From contig JAUNED010000001.1 of the NCBI GenBank assembly GCA_030525745.1, positions 62,001-126,000 on the forward strand: a DNA stretch of 64,000 nt, given 5' to 3'. This DNA is from Lonepinella koalarum. Its GTDB lineage: Bacteria; Pseudomonadota; Gammaproteobacteria; Enterobacterales; Pasteurellaceae. A model generated the notes under the pieces. That model was not told where the DNA came from, searched no databases, and was given only the letters and a program-made list of their open reading frames with translations. Positions within the stretch are counted from its first letter, which is position 1; every line of letters begins with the position of its first letter. The translations under genes were made by a program, and so were the position numbers. Below, one piece after another: positions 1 through 9,009 of the stretch.

Positions 1-455
1 ACTAACTCAAATTGATTGAAACCGATTTTACTCGGCGTTACATTGCCGTTGGTGATGACGGAAAGCGAAAATTGTTGTTTTAATTGATTGAGAATCTCAA
101 TACTTTGTGGCGGTACATCAATGCGATGGCGATAATCGATAAAATGTTGCATGGTTGCCGCTGAAATTTGCTCAATTTCCACCGCACTTTTGCCCTCTGT
201 GGTTAATAATTCCCGAATGGTTTGCTCACGCCATGCGGTGACATTTTCGCAGAAAATAGGATCTTGTTGAAAAATCCGTTTTTTCCATTGGTGCCATTGT
301 TCTAAATTAAAATTCGTTAATTGAGCTGATTTTGCCAAAAAGCCAACGCATTCTTGTTCCGCAAGGCGAATCACCTCGCTGTTGTCATAAAGAGTATCGT
401 CTAAATCGAAACTGATAACTTTAATATTCTTGAGTTGTGTATTTAATAAAATCAT
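1..455 (-). CDS. yigB: HAD-family phosphatase YigB, C-terminal part beyond window edge
   Basis: Partial gene read from a start at 455 leftwards off the window; about 151 residues are visible with no stop. The N-terminus carries the HAD motif FDLDDTLYDN (Asp17 nucleophile, Asp19 acid/base), and the second motif ITNGN follows near residues 134-138. This fits the YigB/FMN-phosphatase branch, which in E. coli dephosphorylates FMN and the riboflavin intermediate 5-amino-6-(5-phosphoribitylamino)uracil. Lying downstream of xerC on the same strand matches the E. coli xerC-yigB order, although a small membrane gene is interposed here. The exact substrate is inferred from context; the HAD assignment is clear. 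Confidence 0.8.
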   Translation of the reverse strand, partial: MILLNTQLKNIKVISFDLDDTLYDNSEVIRLAEQECVGFLAKSAQLTNFNLEQWHQWKKRIFQQDPIFCENVTAWREQTIRELLTTEGKSAVEIEQISAATMQHFIDYRHRIDVPPQSIEILNQLKQQFSLSVITNGNVTPSKIGFNQFEL

Positions 456-533
456 TGTTATATTTTTTATGAGGTTATTTTTGTTATTTGAGTATTCCTT
501 AATATTCGGAGAGAATACAATGAAATAGGTAAT

Positions 534-917
534 CTATTCTTTATAGACCTTTTTAGTCAAAAATACAATTGTACAAGACGCCATACACAAAGGAATAAAA
601 AAGTTGATGAGAAATAATAAATAATATCCCCAGAAATCAGAAATGGTTTCCCTTCTATAGAAATAAAAAAGTAGATATGCAATAGAAAATAAAATGAAAG
701 GAATTACCGCTAACCGCTTTGGGTTGTTGGGTCTTTTTTTCATTACTAAATAACATGCTGTGCAGAAACTGAGAAAGTATATTAGACTGACTAATATACA
801 AAAATAGAAAACACCGCTATCAAATTCGTCTGTTAATGACAAGATGATATAACACAAGGTAGGTGCCATTGAAAAAATACCGCCTTGAAAAATAAAGTAT
901 TTTATGTGTTTTTTCAT
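534..917 (-). CDS. small four-helix membrane protein of unknown function
   Basis: The protein has 127 residues when started at the ATG at 917, which has an AAGGAAA ribosome site in front; the longer upstream start has none. Four hydrophobic segments are visible (about residues 8-28, 35-60, 70-88 and 95-120), with basic loops such as KKRPNNPKR between the second and third. No family was recognised. It begins 10 bases after the xerC stop and precedes yigB, so it is probably read from the menC-xerC transcript. It is very AT-rich compared with xerC and interrupts the usual xerC-yigB adjacency, so it looks like an insertion into a conserved pair. Confidence 0.6.
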   Translation of the reverse strand: MKKHIKYFIFQGGIFSMAPTLCYIILSLTDEFDSGVFYFCILVSLIYFLSFCTACYLVMKKRPNNPKRLAVIPFILFSIAYLLFYFYRRETISDFWGYYLLFLINFFIPLCMASCTIVFLTKKVYKE

Positions 918-927
918 GAGATTTTCC

Positions 928-1812
928 TTATTTCCGTTTCGCTCTTGGGTGAGCCTTGTCATAAACTTCAGCTAAATGTTGAAAATTTAAATGGGTATAA
1001 ATTTGCGTGGTGGAAAGGTTGCTATGTCCTAATAATTCTTGTACTGCACGCAGATCGGAACTGGCTTCCAGCAGATGTGTTGCAAAAGAATGGCGAAGTT
1101 TATGAGGATTGAGATGTGCATTTAAACCTTGTTTAATACCCCAAATTTCCATTCGTTTTTGAATAGCCCGATGTGAAATTCGATTGCCGAGAGAGCTGAC
1201 AAACAGTGCATCATCTTTCGGGTTAAAACACAATCGCACTTTCAGCCATTGCTGAATGGCGTGGGAAGCATGGCGACCAAAAGGCAAAATCCGTTCTTTA
1301 TTACCTTTACCAATGACACGCACTTCACGCACACGCGTATTAATACTACCGAGATTTAGCCCCTGTAACTCCGATAAACGCAAACCGGCGCTGTACATTA
1401 ATTCCAACATGGCTTTATCGCGAATATCAATGTGATCTTTACTTTGATTATCCAATAATTTTGTAATCTGTTCTTGATCCATATTTTTGGGCAGATGTTT
1501 GGCTTGTTTCGGTGCGGAAATGCCTATTGCAGGATTTACGTTCAGTTCGCCTTGCATGACTAAATAATGTAAAAATTGGCGTAACGCAGACAAGCGTAGT
1601 GCCAGGCTTTTTTCATGTAAGCCGGATTTTTTACTTTCGGCTAAAATAAAGCGCACCAGACTGGGGTTGAGTTGTAGCCAAGAATGTATACCGTTTTGTT
1701 GTAAAATATCCACAATCGCACTTAACTGGCGTTGATAATTGACCAGTGTATGAGGGCTGAGTTGCCTCTCAATGCGTAAATAATCGTAGTATTTTTGTAG
1801 TAAAATCAGCAT
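928..1812 (-). CDS. xerC: site-specific tyrosine recombinase XerC
   Basis: With XerD and FtsK it resolves chromosome dimers at dif during division. The product of 294 residues is normal for XerC. An N-terminal SAM-like DNA-binding domain (about 1-90) precedes the catalytic domain. The tyrosine-recombinase residues are all present: Arg145 (AGLRLSEL), Lys169 (IGKGNKER), His237 and Arg240 ([12 protein letters not shown]), His263 ([10 protein letters not shown]) and Tyr272 (IYTHL). The ATG at 1812 is chosen over an upstream TTG at 1821 because it lies one base beyond the menC stop codon, which suggests translational coupling. It is followed by a small membrane gene and yigB. Confidence 0.95.
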   Translation of the reverse strand: MLILLQKYYDYLRIERQLSPHTLVNYQRQLSAIVDILQQNGIHSWLQLNPSLVRFILAESKKSGLHEKSLALRLSALRQFLHYLVMQGELNVNPAIGISAPKQAKHLPKNMDQEQITKLLDNQSKDHIDIRDKAMLELMYSAGLRLSELQGLNLGSINTRVREVRVIGKGNKERILPFGRHASHAIQQWLKVRLCFNPKDDALFVSSLGNRISHRAIQKRMEIWGIKQGLNAHLNPHKLRHSFATHLLEASSDLRAVQELLGHSNLSTTQIYTHLNFQHLAEVYDKAHPRAKRK

Positions 1813-1813
1813 A

Positions 1814-2830
1814 TTAATCAATATCTATTGGGGTGATAAATTCAGAATTTAAGTCAATTAACGGCAAATCGGAATGTTGCCAAGGGCGAATAATTTGGTA
1901 AGCCATGAGATCCAAGGTATCGAGTCCGGGTATGGTATTTGGCGTGTATTGATGTGCAATGCGAGCTAATTGAGTTAGTCCGAAACTGCTTTCAAGTGAA
2001 GAACTGATCACTGCTTTAATCCCTAATTGATGTGCTTGTTGAATTAAATCAATACATTTTTGCAATGACCCTACTAAGGTCGGTTTAATAACAATAGCGG
2101 CTAAATTAGAGGTAACGTATGGGTTAAAGTGCGGTTGGTTTTTTAATTGAAAATCAGGCTCACGGGTTGTTTCGTCCCAAGCAATGGCAATATCTGTTTC
2201 TAAGGCAAATTGACGACTTAATTCCGGCGTTTTGCAAGGTTCTTCCAAAAATTGAATTCGGCGGCGATGTGCCGGTTTCACATATTTAGCGAACATTGCC
2301 GCCTTTTCCGATGACCAACTACGATTGGCATCCAGACGTAATTGTAAATCAGGCACAGCTTCCAACAGCATATCCACAATCATACCGTCACGATTGGCTT
2401 CGTACATGCCCACTTTTACTTTTGCCACTTTTTCGCCTTGCATTTGGTTGAGTTTGTCAAAAAGTTCATCGGGATCGCCATAACAAAGTGGAGCAGAACG
2501 GAAATTGCCTTGTTCTGCTAAGGTGTTTTTCAGCTCAGCTAAGGCACAACTTAATCCAAAAGCGACGGAGGGATACAATCCATCTAATGACAATTTTTGA
2601 TTTTGAGAGCGAGCTTCATCCCATTTTTTCAGCCAAAGTGCGGTCTGTTTTTGTGCCATTTCAACAGTTTCTTGGCTAAATTCGGGCAAGGGAGCAATTT
2701 CGCCCCAACCTTCGTTGTCTTTGCATTTTATATGCACCAATAAGCCTTCCCGTTCTTTTAAAAAACGGTTGCGTAAAATGACTTGGCTGTCCATAGGAAT
2801 GCGATAGCGATAAAGATGATAGTCACGCAT
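1814..2830 (-). CDS. menC: o-succinylbenzoate synthase (menaquinone pathway)
   Basis: This enolase-superfamily enzyme dehydrates SHCHC to o-succinylbenzoate in menaquinone synthesis. The 338-residue product starts MRDYHLYRY; the open frame runs further upstream, but that part lacks family character. Catalytic features are visible: the KVKVG lysine pair (Lys137/139), metal ligands in RLDANRSW (Asp167), EEP (about 196) and the Asp of AWDETT, then the second catalytic lysine in VIKPTLVG (Lys249) and [10 protein letters not shown]. Its stop almost touches xerC, so the two are co-transcribed. It is separated from other men genes. Menaquinone use fits an organism respiring with little oxygen. Confidence 0.93.
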   Translation of the reverse strand: MRDYHLYRYRIPMDSQVILRNRFLKEREGLLVHIKCKDNEGWGEIAPLPEFSQETVEMAQKQTALWLKKWDEARSQNQKLSLDGLYPSVAFGLSCALAELKNTLAEQGNFRSAPLCYGDPDELFDKLNQMQGEKVAKVKVGMYEANRDGMIVDMLLEAVPDLQLRLDANRSWSSEKAAMFAKYVKPAHRRRIQFLEEPCKTPELSRQFALETDIAIAWDETTREPDFQLKNQPHFNPYVTSNLAAIVIKPTLVGSLQKCIDLIQQAHQLGIKAVISSSLESSFGLTQLARIAHQYTPNTIPGLDTLDLMAYQIIRPWQHSDLPLIDLNSEFITPIDID

Positions 2831-3041
2831 ATAACAAAGTATGTAGTCAGATAAAATTACAGTCATTATAACCAAAGTTTGATAGACTGTCCGCACTTGT
2901 TTCCCATTCAATAAGTAAGTTATGACAGAGATCACATTTTGAAAAAATTCTTATTTTAGGGCTTGAAAAATAGATGTTGAGGGCGTATGTTGTAGTTAAG
3001 GATAAACAGAGCGACAGCTCATCACAAAAGAGGTAAATGCT

Positions 3042-3365
3042 ATGACAGTGAATATCACCAGCAAACAAATGGACATCACACCGGCAATTCGTGCTCATGT
3101 GGAAGACAGACTTGCAAAATTGGAGAAATGGCAAACTCAATTGATTAATCCCCATTTTATTTTAAGTAAAACCCCGAGTGGCTTTGCAGTGGAAGCTTCT
3201 ATCGGTACGCCAAACGGCAATTTGTTGGCAACAGCAGAGAGCGATGATATGTATAAAGCGATTAACGAAGTAGAAGAAAAATTAGAAAGACAGCTTAATA
3301 AAATTCAGCATAAAGGCGAATCCCGCCGAGCTACTGAAAGATTAAAAGATTCATTTGATTTATAA
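3042..3365 (+). CDS. raiA: ribosome hibernation factor RaiA/YfiA
   Basis: A 107-residue protein of the RaiA/HPF family, the same size as the well-known H. influenzae YfiA. It binds between the 30S head and body in stationary phase or cold, blocking tRNA sites and stabilising 70S ribosomes. The start [17 protein letters not shown] and the basic helix KLEKWQ are typical, and the C-terminal arm is short, so this is the short form rather than a dimerising long HPF. A good ribosome site (AGAGG) precedes the ATG. It stands alone, divergent from menC, and ends at a strong terminator. Confidence 0.92.
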   Translation: MTVNITSKQMDITPAIRAHVEDRLAKLEKWQTQLINPHFILSKTPSGFAVEASIGTPNGNLLATAESDDMYKAINEVEEKLERQLNKIQHKGESRRATERLKDSFDL

Positions 3366-3367
3366 AT

Positions 3368-3403
3368 AAAAAATAACCGTACTAGAAAGTGCGGTTATTT
3401 TTT
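3368..3403 (+). terminator. rho-independent terminator after raiA (contains uptake signal)
   Basis: The stem AAAAATAACCGTACT pairs with AGTGCGGTTATTTTT around a four-base loop, with one G-U pair, and is followed by a T run. One arm is an uptake-signal core, a common arrangement in Pasteurellaceae. Confidence 0.8.
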
Positions 3404-3520
3404 CGGCGTTTTAGAGATAAATAATAGGGATGGAAAAACTGCTTAATTTTCCATTTTTTATTTGACAAACCCCGATTTTTACAGTATTTCTAAAGGCATT
3501 CTATTTTTAGGAAAAACAAG

Positions 3521-3583
3521 ATGAAAATCAACCGCACTTTTATTATTACGATGACCACCATTACCACTGTTTTGGCGGGTTAG
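3521..3583 (+). CDS. thrL: thr operon leader peptide
   Basis: A 20-residue open frame with six threonine and four isoleucine codons, among them the run TMTTITT, followed by a hairpin terminator and then thrA. This is the classical attenuation arrangement: when charged tRNA-Thr or tRNA-Ile is scarce, the ribosome stalls in the leader and the terminator does not form. The start codon is preceded by TTAGGAAAAACAAG. The codons for Asn4-Phe7 are exactly an uptake-signal core (ACCGCACTTTT), so the leader doubles as an uptake site. Confidence 0.9.
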   Translation: MKINRTFIITMTTITTVLAG

Positions 3584-3604
3584 TGCGAGCAAAAGAAATT
3601 CACA

Positions 3605-3637
3605 AAACCCGTCACTTTTTAGGACGGGTTTTTTGTT
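3605..3637 (+). promoter_or_regulatory. thr operon attenuator (terminator hairpin)
   Basis: Nine-base arms AAACCCGTC and GACGGGTTT are separated by a nine-base loop and followed by a run of T, 21 bases after the leader-peptide stop and 40 before thrA. Its position after a Thr/Ile-rich leader peptide makes it the attenuator. The competing antiterminator pairing was not worked out. Confidence 0.87.
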
Positions 3638-3676
3638 ATTTATTTTCAATATTCACAACATTACTAAGGAAAAACT

Positions 3677-6127
3677 ATGCGTGTATTAAAATTTGGTGGT
3701 ACTTCTCTCGCCAATCCTGAACGCTTTTTACAAGCTGCGGAATTAATCGAAAAAGCCCATGTAGAGGATCAGGCTGCCGGTGTATTATCTGCTCCGGCCA
3801 AAATTACCAATCATTTGGTGGCGTTATCGGAGAAAGCAGCATTAAATCAAGATACCGATGTTCATTTCACGGAAGCTCTTGATATTTTCTACAATATTAT
3901 TAACGGCTTAAAAGCCAAAAACGACAAATTTGATCTTGAGGGAACTAAAGCTTTAATTGATGGAGAGTTTGCACAAATTAAAGGGTTGCTGGAAGACATT
4001 CGCCAAGCGGGTAAAGTAGAAGATGCTGTAAAAGCAACCATTGATTGCCGTGGTGAGAAATTATCGATTGCAATGATGAAAGCTTGGTTTGAGGCTTGTG
4101 GCTATGAAGTGACTTTAATTAACCCTGTTGAAAAATTATTAGCGCATGGTTCTTATTTAGAAAGTAGTGTTGATATTGCCGAATCTACCAAACGAGTTGC
4201 AGCGTCCTCAATTCCTAAGAAAAATGTTGTGTTGATGGCAGGTTTTACTGCAGGTAATGAAAAGGGAGAATTGGTATTATTAGGGCGTAATGGTTCTGAT
4301 TATTCTGCAGCTTGTTTAGCGGCTTGTTTACATGCCGATGTATGTGAAATTTGGACTGATGTGGACGGTGTGTTCACCTGTGATCCCCGTTTAGTTCCTG
4401 ATGCACGGTTATTGCCGAGTTTATCCTATCGTGAAGCCATGGAGCTGTCTTATTTTGGCGCAAAAGTAATTCATCCGCGTACTATTGGTCCTTTAGTGGA
4501 ACCGAATATTCCTTGCTTAATTAAAAATACCGGTAACCCGAGCGCACCGGGTTCAATTATTGACGGTAACGAGCGTGTCGGTGAAGGTTTGCAAGTCAAA
4601 GGAATTACCAACTTAGATAATGTGGCAATGTTTAATGTATCAGGCCCGGGAATGCAGGGTATGGTTGGTATGGCTGCGCGTGTATTTTCAACAATGTCTA
4701 AAGCAGGCGTATCTGTTATTTTAATTACCCAATCTTCCTCTGAATACAGTATTAGCTTCTGTGTGCCTATGAAAGTAATGGAAAAAGCAAAATTAGCGTT
4801 AAATACTGAATTTGCACATGAACTTGCGTCAAAAGCGCTTGATCCTGTGGAGGTGATGAGCGATTTATCCATCATTTCCGTAGTGGGTGATGGTATGAAG
4901 CAAGCCAAAGGCATTGCAGCGAATTTCTTCTCCGCTTTGGCGAATGCAAATATCAGTATTGTAGCTATTGCACAAGGTTCTTCCGAGCGTTCTATTTCTG
5001 CGGTAGTGCCGTTGAATAAAGCGATTGAAGCTGTGAAAGCAACGCATCAGGCACTTTTTAATAAACAAAAAGTAGTGGATATGTTTTTAGTGGGCGTCGG
5101 TGGTGTCGGTGGTGAATTAATTGATCAAGTCAAGCAACAAAAGGCGTATCTGGCAAAAAAGGGGATTGAGATCCGAGTTTGTGCATTAGCCAATTCCAAT
5201 AAAATGTTATTAAATGAAAATGGCTTAAACTTGGATAATTGGAAGGAAGACTTAGCCAATGCAACACAGCCTTCGGATTTTGATGTGTTATTGTCATTCA
5301 TTAAATTGCATCATGTAGTAAACCCAGTGTTTGTGGATTGTACCACGGCGGAAAGCGTATCCGGCTTATATGCGAGAGCCTTGGGCGAAGGATTCCATGT
5401 AGTTACACCGAATAAAAAAGCCAATACCAGAGAACTGGCGTATTATAATTTATTGCGTGAAAAAGCTCGTGAAAATCAACGTAAATTCTTGTATGAAACC
5501 AATGTAGGAGCAGGTTTGCCCGTCATTGATAATCTACAAAACCTATTGGCTGCCGGCGATGATGTGGAAAAATTTAACGGTATTTTATCCGGTTCTTTAT
5601 CCTTTATTTTCGGGAAGTTGGAAGAAGGTTATTCTTTGTCGGAGGCTACCGCACTTGCACGGGAAAAAGGATTTACCGAGCCGGATCCCCGTGATGATTT
5701 ATCCGGTCAAGACGTTGCCCGCAAATTATTGATTTTAGCCCGTGAATGTGGATTTGAGCTGGAATTAGAGGATGTAGAAGTGGATAGTGTGCTGCCAAAA
5801 GGCTTTTCCGAAGGTAAAAGTGCGGGCGAATTTATGACACTTTTACCACAATTAGATGCAGAATTTAAAGTCCGCATCGAGCGAGCCAGAGCTGAAGGCA
5901 AAGTATTACGTTATGTGGGGCAAATTGAAAACGGTAAATGCAAAGTCTCCATTGTCGAAGTTGATGGTGATGATCCGCTGTACAAAGTAAAAAACGGCGA
6001 AAATGCTTTGGCATTCTATACCCGTTATTATCAGCCAATTCCGTTATTACTGCGTGGTTATGGGGCAGGTAATGCGGTCACAGCTGCCGGTGTGTTTGCT
6101 GATATTTTACGTACTTTAAAATCTTAA
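3677..6127 (+). CDS. thrA: bifunctional aspartokinase I / homoserine dehydrogenase I
   Basis: It phosphorylates aspartate and, with its other domain, reduces aspartate semialdehyde to homoserine, the first and third steps towards threonine. The 816-residue length matches E. coli ThrA (820). The N-terminal kinase begins [17 protein letters not shown] and has the aspartokinase motif [12 protein letters not shown] (about residue 200). Paired ACT regulatory domains lie at about 310-460. The NAD(P)-binding glycine motif GVGGVGGEL near 472 opens the dehydrogenase domain. It is first gene of thrABC after the attenuator; threonine feedback inhibition is expected of this fused form. Confidence 0.97.
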   Translation: MRVLKFGGTSLANPERFLQAAELIEKAHVEDQAAGVLSAPAKITNHLVALSEKAALNQDTDVHFTEALDIFYNIINGLKAKNDKFDLEGTKALIDGEFAQIKGLLEDIRQAGKVEDAVKATIDCRGEKLSIAMMKAWFEACGYEVTLINPVEKLLAHGSYLESSVDIAESTKRVAASSIPKKNVVLMAGFTAGNEKGELVLLGRNGSDYSAACLAACLHADVCEIWTDVDGVFTCDPRLVPDARLLPSLSYREAMELSYFGAKVIHPRTIGPLVEPNIPCLIKNTGNPSAPGSIIDGNERVGEGLQVKGITNLDNVAMFNVSGPGMQGMVGMAARVFSTMSKAGVSVILITQSSSEYSISFCVPMKVMEKAKLALNTEFAHELASKALDPVEVMSDLSIISVVGDGMKQAKGIAANFFSALANANISIVAIAQGSSERSISAVVPLNKAIEAVKATHQALFNKQKVVDMFLVGVGGVGGELIDQVKQQKAYLAKKGIEIRVCALANSNKMLLNENGLNLDNWKEDLANATQPSDFDVLLSFIKLHHVVNPVFVDCTTAESVSGLYARALGEGFHVVTPNKKANTRELAYYNLLREKARENQRKFLYETNVGAGLPVIDNLQNLLAAGDDVEKFNGILSGSLSFIFGKLEEGYSLSEATALAREKGFTEPDPRDDLSGQDVARKLLILARECGFELELEDVEVDSVLPKGFSEGKSAGEFMTLLPQLDAEFKVRIERARAEGKVLRYVGQIENGKCKVSIVEVDGDDPLYKVKNGENALAFYTRYYQPIPLLLRGYGAGNAVTAAGVFADILRTLKS

Positions 6128-6148
6128 TTTATCATTGGAGAGTGGAAA

Positions 6149-7093
6149 ATGTTACGAATTTATGCTCCGGCATCCAGTGCCAATTTAAGTGTGGGATTTG
6201 ATACGCTCGGTGCAGCGATTTCGCCAATTGACGGTTCGTTGCTCGGTGATGTAGTACAAATTGAAGAAATTGCTGAGGGATTTGAGCTGGAAAGTGCGGG
6301 GTATTTTGTACGCAAATTACCCAAAGAACCGCAAAAAAATATAGTTTATCAAGCCTATGTGCTATTTAGTGAGCGTGTTAAATTGAGAGGCGGAAAAACA
6401 AAGCCTTTACGTTTAACGTTGGAAAAAAATATGCCGATCGGTTCAGGCTTAGGTTCAAGTGCCTGTTCTATTGTGGCTGCTTTAGTAGCATTAAATACAT
6501 TCCACAATGAACCTTTTTCCAAAATGGAATTATTGGAAATGATGGGAGAGCTGGAAGGCAGGATTTCAGGATCAATTCATTACGATAATGTTGCACCTTG
6601 CTATTTAGGTGGCGTACAGTTGATGGTGGAAAGTTTGGGGAATATCAGCCAAACTTTGCCGTTTTTTGATAAATGGTATTGGGTACTGGCTTATCCGGGC
6701 ATTGAAGTTTCGACTGCTGAAGCTCGCGCAATTTTGCCGAAAAGCTACACTCGACAAGATGTGATTGCTCATGCTCGTCATTTAGGCAGCTTCGTTCATG
6801 CTTGTCACACAGGGCAAGATGTATTGGCTGCATTGATGATGCAAGATGTTGTGGCAGAGCCTTATCGTGCGACATTATTGCCAAATTTCGCTGAAGTCAA
6901 GCAGGCTACTCGTGACTTAGGTGGATTAGCTACAGGTATATCAGGTTCTGGCCCGACAATTTTCACGGTTTGCCCAGATTTACAAACGGCAACGAAAATT
7001 GCCACTTACTTAGAAAATCATTATCTACAAAACAATGAAGGTTTTGTACATATTTGTAAGGTAGATAATCAAGGTGCGAGAGAATTAGCCTAA
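6149..7093 (+). CDS. thrB: homoserine kinase
   Basis: It phosphorylates homoserine to O-phosphohomoserine for threonine synthase. A 314-residue GHMP-family kinase; the ATP-binding motif [12 protein letters not shown] lies near residue 95 and the C-terminal GHMP motif [11 protein letters not shown] near 263. The start is 21 bases after thrA, with a GGAG ribosome site. Length and position are those of a standard thrABC operon. Nothing unusual was noticed. Confidence 0.96.
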   Translation: MLRIYAPASSANLSVGFDTLGAAISPIDGSLLGDVVQIEEIAEGFELESAGYFVRKLPKEPQKNIVYQAYVLFSERVKLRGGKTKPLRLTLEKNMPIGSGLGSSACSIVAALVALNTFHNEPFSKMELLEMMGELEGRISGSIHYDNVAPCYLGGVQLMVESLGNISQTLPFFDKWYWVLAYPGIEVSTAEARAILPKSYTRQDVIAHARHLGSFVHACHTGQDVLAALMMQDVVAEPYRATLLPNFAEVKQATRDLGGLATGISGSGPTIFTVCPDLQTATKIATYLENHYLQNNEGFVHICKVDNQGARELA

Positions 7094-7123
7094 ACAGCCT
7101 CAAAATTAACCGCACTTTTGCTG

Positions 7124-7188
7124 TAGGAGGGCCTTCTAGCCCACCTGAATATTGTAATCAAGGAGGGCAGGAATAGCGCACTCTCCTA
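7124..7188. repeat. 65-bp palindromic intergenic element between thrB and thrC
   Basis: The outer ends TAGGAGGG and CTCTCCTA are near-complementary. Inside, AGGAGGGC and GCCCACCT form a second near-perfect pair around CTTCTA, and AGGAGGGC recurs at 7161. The shape resembles small non-coding palindromic repeats that bacteria carry between genes. It could fold in the mRNA between thrB and thrC and influence downstream expression; that is inference. Confidence 0.45.
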
Positions 7189-7207
7189 AAATAACTTGGA
7201 CAACAAA

Positions 7208-8482
7208 ATGAATTTATACAACATCAAACACCCTGAAGAACAAGTGAATTTCGCCCAAGCGGTACGTCAAGGCTTAGGCAAAGATCAAGGCTTGTTTTTT
7301 CCTGAAACTATCCCAACATTGAATAACATCGATGAATTATTAGCATTGCCTTTGGTCGAGCGTAGCCAAAAAATATTATCCGTTTTAATTGGCGAGGAAA
7401 TTCCGGCAGAAAAATTAAATGCGATGGTGCAAAATGCCTTTACATTTCCGGCACCGTTAGCAAAAGTGGAAGATAATATTTTTGCTTTGGAGTTATTTCA
7501 TGGACCAACTTTAGCATTCAAAGATTTTGGTGGGCGCTTTATGGCTCAAGCCTTAGCAACGGTGCGTGGTGACGGCAAAATTACTATTTTAACGGCAACT
7601 TCAGGTGATACCGGTGCGGCGGTGGCTCATGCCTTTTACGGTTTAGAAAATATTGATGTGGTGATTTTGTATCCGAAAGGTAAAATCAGTCCGTTACAGG
7701 AAAAATTATTTTGCACCCTCGGTGGCAATATTCGCACTGTGGCAATTAACGCCGATTTTGATGCTTGCCAAGCTCTTGTCAAACAAGCTTTTGATGATGC
7801 TGAATTACGTCAAGCTATCGGCTTAAATTCAGCGAATTCCATTAATATTAGCCGTTTATTGGCACAAGTTTGCTATTATTTTGAAGCCGTTGCACAGCTA
7901 CCACAAGAAAAACGCCAAGATGTTGTCGTTTCAGTACCAAGTGGCAATTTCGGTAATTTAACTGCGGGTTTAATTGCCAAAACATTAGGTTTGCCAATCA
8001 AGCGTTTTATCGCTTCAACTAATGCGAATGATACGGTGCCACGTTATCTTGAGAGTGGAAAGTGGGCACCGAATGCTACTGTGGCGACTTTATCTAATGC
8101 GATGGATGTGAGTCGTCCGAATAATTGGCCACGTGTAGAAGAATTGTTTAAACGCAATGGTTGGGCATTATCTGAATTAGGCGCAGGAGCTTTAAATGAT
8201 GAGCAAACGGAAGTAGCACTCAAGGCACAATATACTAAAGGCTATTTGTGTGAGCCACATGGTGCGATTGCTTATGATGTCTTGAAAAAGCAATTACAAC
8301 CAGGTGAAACCGGTATTTTCCTTTGCACAGCGCATCCGGCAAAATTTAAAGAAAGTGTAGAGCGCATTTTAAATATTGAATTACCTTTGCCTGAAGCATT
8401 AGATAAACATAATAAATTGCCGTTATTATCTGATGAAATGGATAATGATTTTGTTGCATTAAGAGACTATTTACTTAAATAG
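7208..8482 (+). CDS. thrC: threonine synthase
   Basis: A PLP enzyme converting O-phosphohomoserine to threonine, the last step of the pathway. The product is 424 residues from the ATG at 7208; a TTG four codons earlier is possible but the family start is MNLYNIK. The PLP lysine lies in LAFKDFGGRFM near residue 105, and TATSGDTGAAVAHAF and VPSGNFGNLTAG are the phosphate-binding loops. The gap from thrB is over 110 bases and holds a palindromic element, unlike the tight thrA-thrB junction. The ribosome site is weak (TTGGA). Confidence 0.96.
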   Translation: MNLYNIKHPEEQVNFAQAVRQGLGKDQGLFFPETIPTLNNIDELLALPLVERSQKILSVLIGEEIPAEKLNAMVQNAFTFPAPLAKVEDNIFALELFHGPTLAFKDFGGRFMAQALATVRGDGKITILTATSGDTGAAVAHAFYGLENIDVVILYPKGKISPLQEKLFCTLGGNIRTVAINADFDACQALVKQAFDDAELRQAIGLNSANSINISRLLAQVCYYFEAVAQLPQEKRQDVVVSVPSGNFGNLTAGLIAKTLGLPIKRFIASTNANDTVPRYLESGKWAPNATVATLSNAMDVSRPNNWPRVEELFKRNGWALSELGAGALNDEQTEVALKAQYTKGYLCEPHGAIAYDVLKKQLQPGETGIFLCTAHPAKFKESVERILNIELPLPEALDKHNKLPLLSDEMDNDFVALRDYLLK

Positions 8483-8566
8483 GAACTTAGTTTGAAAATG
8501 ATACTTAAAATGCGGTCATATTTTCTCTGATTTTGTAAACTTGCTGCCTTTTAAGTGAATTTAGAT

Positions 8567-8600
8567 AAAAATGCCTGTGAAGTAACACAGGCATTTTTTT
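8567..8600. terminator. terminator between thrC and the cyd operon
   Basis: Arms AAAAATGCCTGTG and CACAGGCATTTTT with a loop of about six bases and a T run to the right and an A run to the left. It can serve both thrC and the convergent ybgE. Confidence 0.87.
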
Positions 8601-8605
8601 CTCTG

Positions 8606-8896
8606 TTATACGTTAGAAAGGTGTTTTATTAACACTAATAAGCTAACGCCATAACCGATATAAGGAAAAAATAACACTTTCCAGAGTATATGGCGAATAT
8701 CAAATCCAATGCCATGAATCCATAAAATCACGGTTGCCCATAATATCGTAATAACCCAAAGTGGGGGTTGAATACGAAGTGCGGTAGAAAATCCATTGAT
8801 ATTGAAAAAGAATAAGCCGGTTAGTGTTATAGCCAGAATAAATGAAAGGGCTCGCCAAGAGCCCTTATTTACGAATTGATATAGCGTATTAATCAT
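8606..8896 (-). CDS. ybgE: cyd operon membrane protein YbgE
   Basis: A 96-residue membrane protein with three hydrophobic segments (about 15-35, 44-62 and 72-92), the size of E. coli YbgE (97). It is the last gene of cydA-cydB-cydX-ybgE. It begins two bases after the cydX stop, so the two are translationally coupled. The role is unsettled; it is linked to cytochrome bd only by conserved neighbourhood. An uptake signal lies inside the gene near 8778. Confidence 0.85.
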   Translation of the reverse strand: MINTLYQFVNKGSWRALSFILAITLTGLFFFNINGFSTALRIQPPLWVITILWATVILWIHGIGFDIRHILWKVLFFPYIGYGVSLLVLIKHLSNV

Positions 8897-8898
8897 TG

Positions 8899-8997
8899 TT
8901 ATTCATCAAATTTGCCTGATTTTTCAAGGCTGATGGTGATGACAACGCTTAACATAACGGCTAACAAAACACCCAATACCCAAGCTACATAAAACAT
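8899..8997 (-). CDS. cydX: cytochrome bd small subunit CydX
   Basis: A 32-residue open frame beginning MFYVAWVLGVLLAVM and ending in a short charged tail (EKSGKFDE), with one transmembrane helix. It has a strong ribosome site (AAAGGAGAAAT) and sits between cydB and ybgE, exactly as in E. coli, where CydX is needed for stable, active cytochrome bd. The conserved N-terminal MxYxxW pattern is present. It is easily missed because of its size. Confidence 0.92.
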   Translation of the reverse strand: MFYVAWVLGVLLAVMLSVVITISLEKSGKFDE

Positions 8998-9009
8998 AAT
9001 ATTTCTCCT

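Noticed and set aside
7196..7207. TTG at 7196 as the thrC start
   Set aside because: The family begins at MNLYNIK, coded from the ATG at 7208; the extra four residues have no support.
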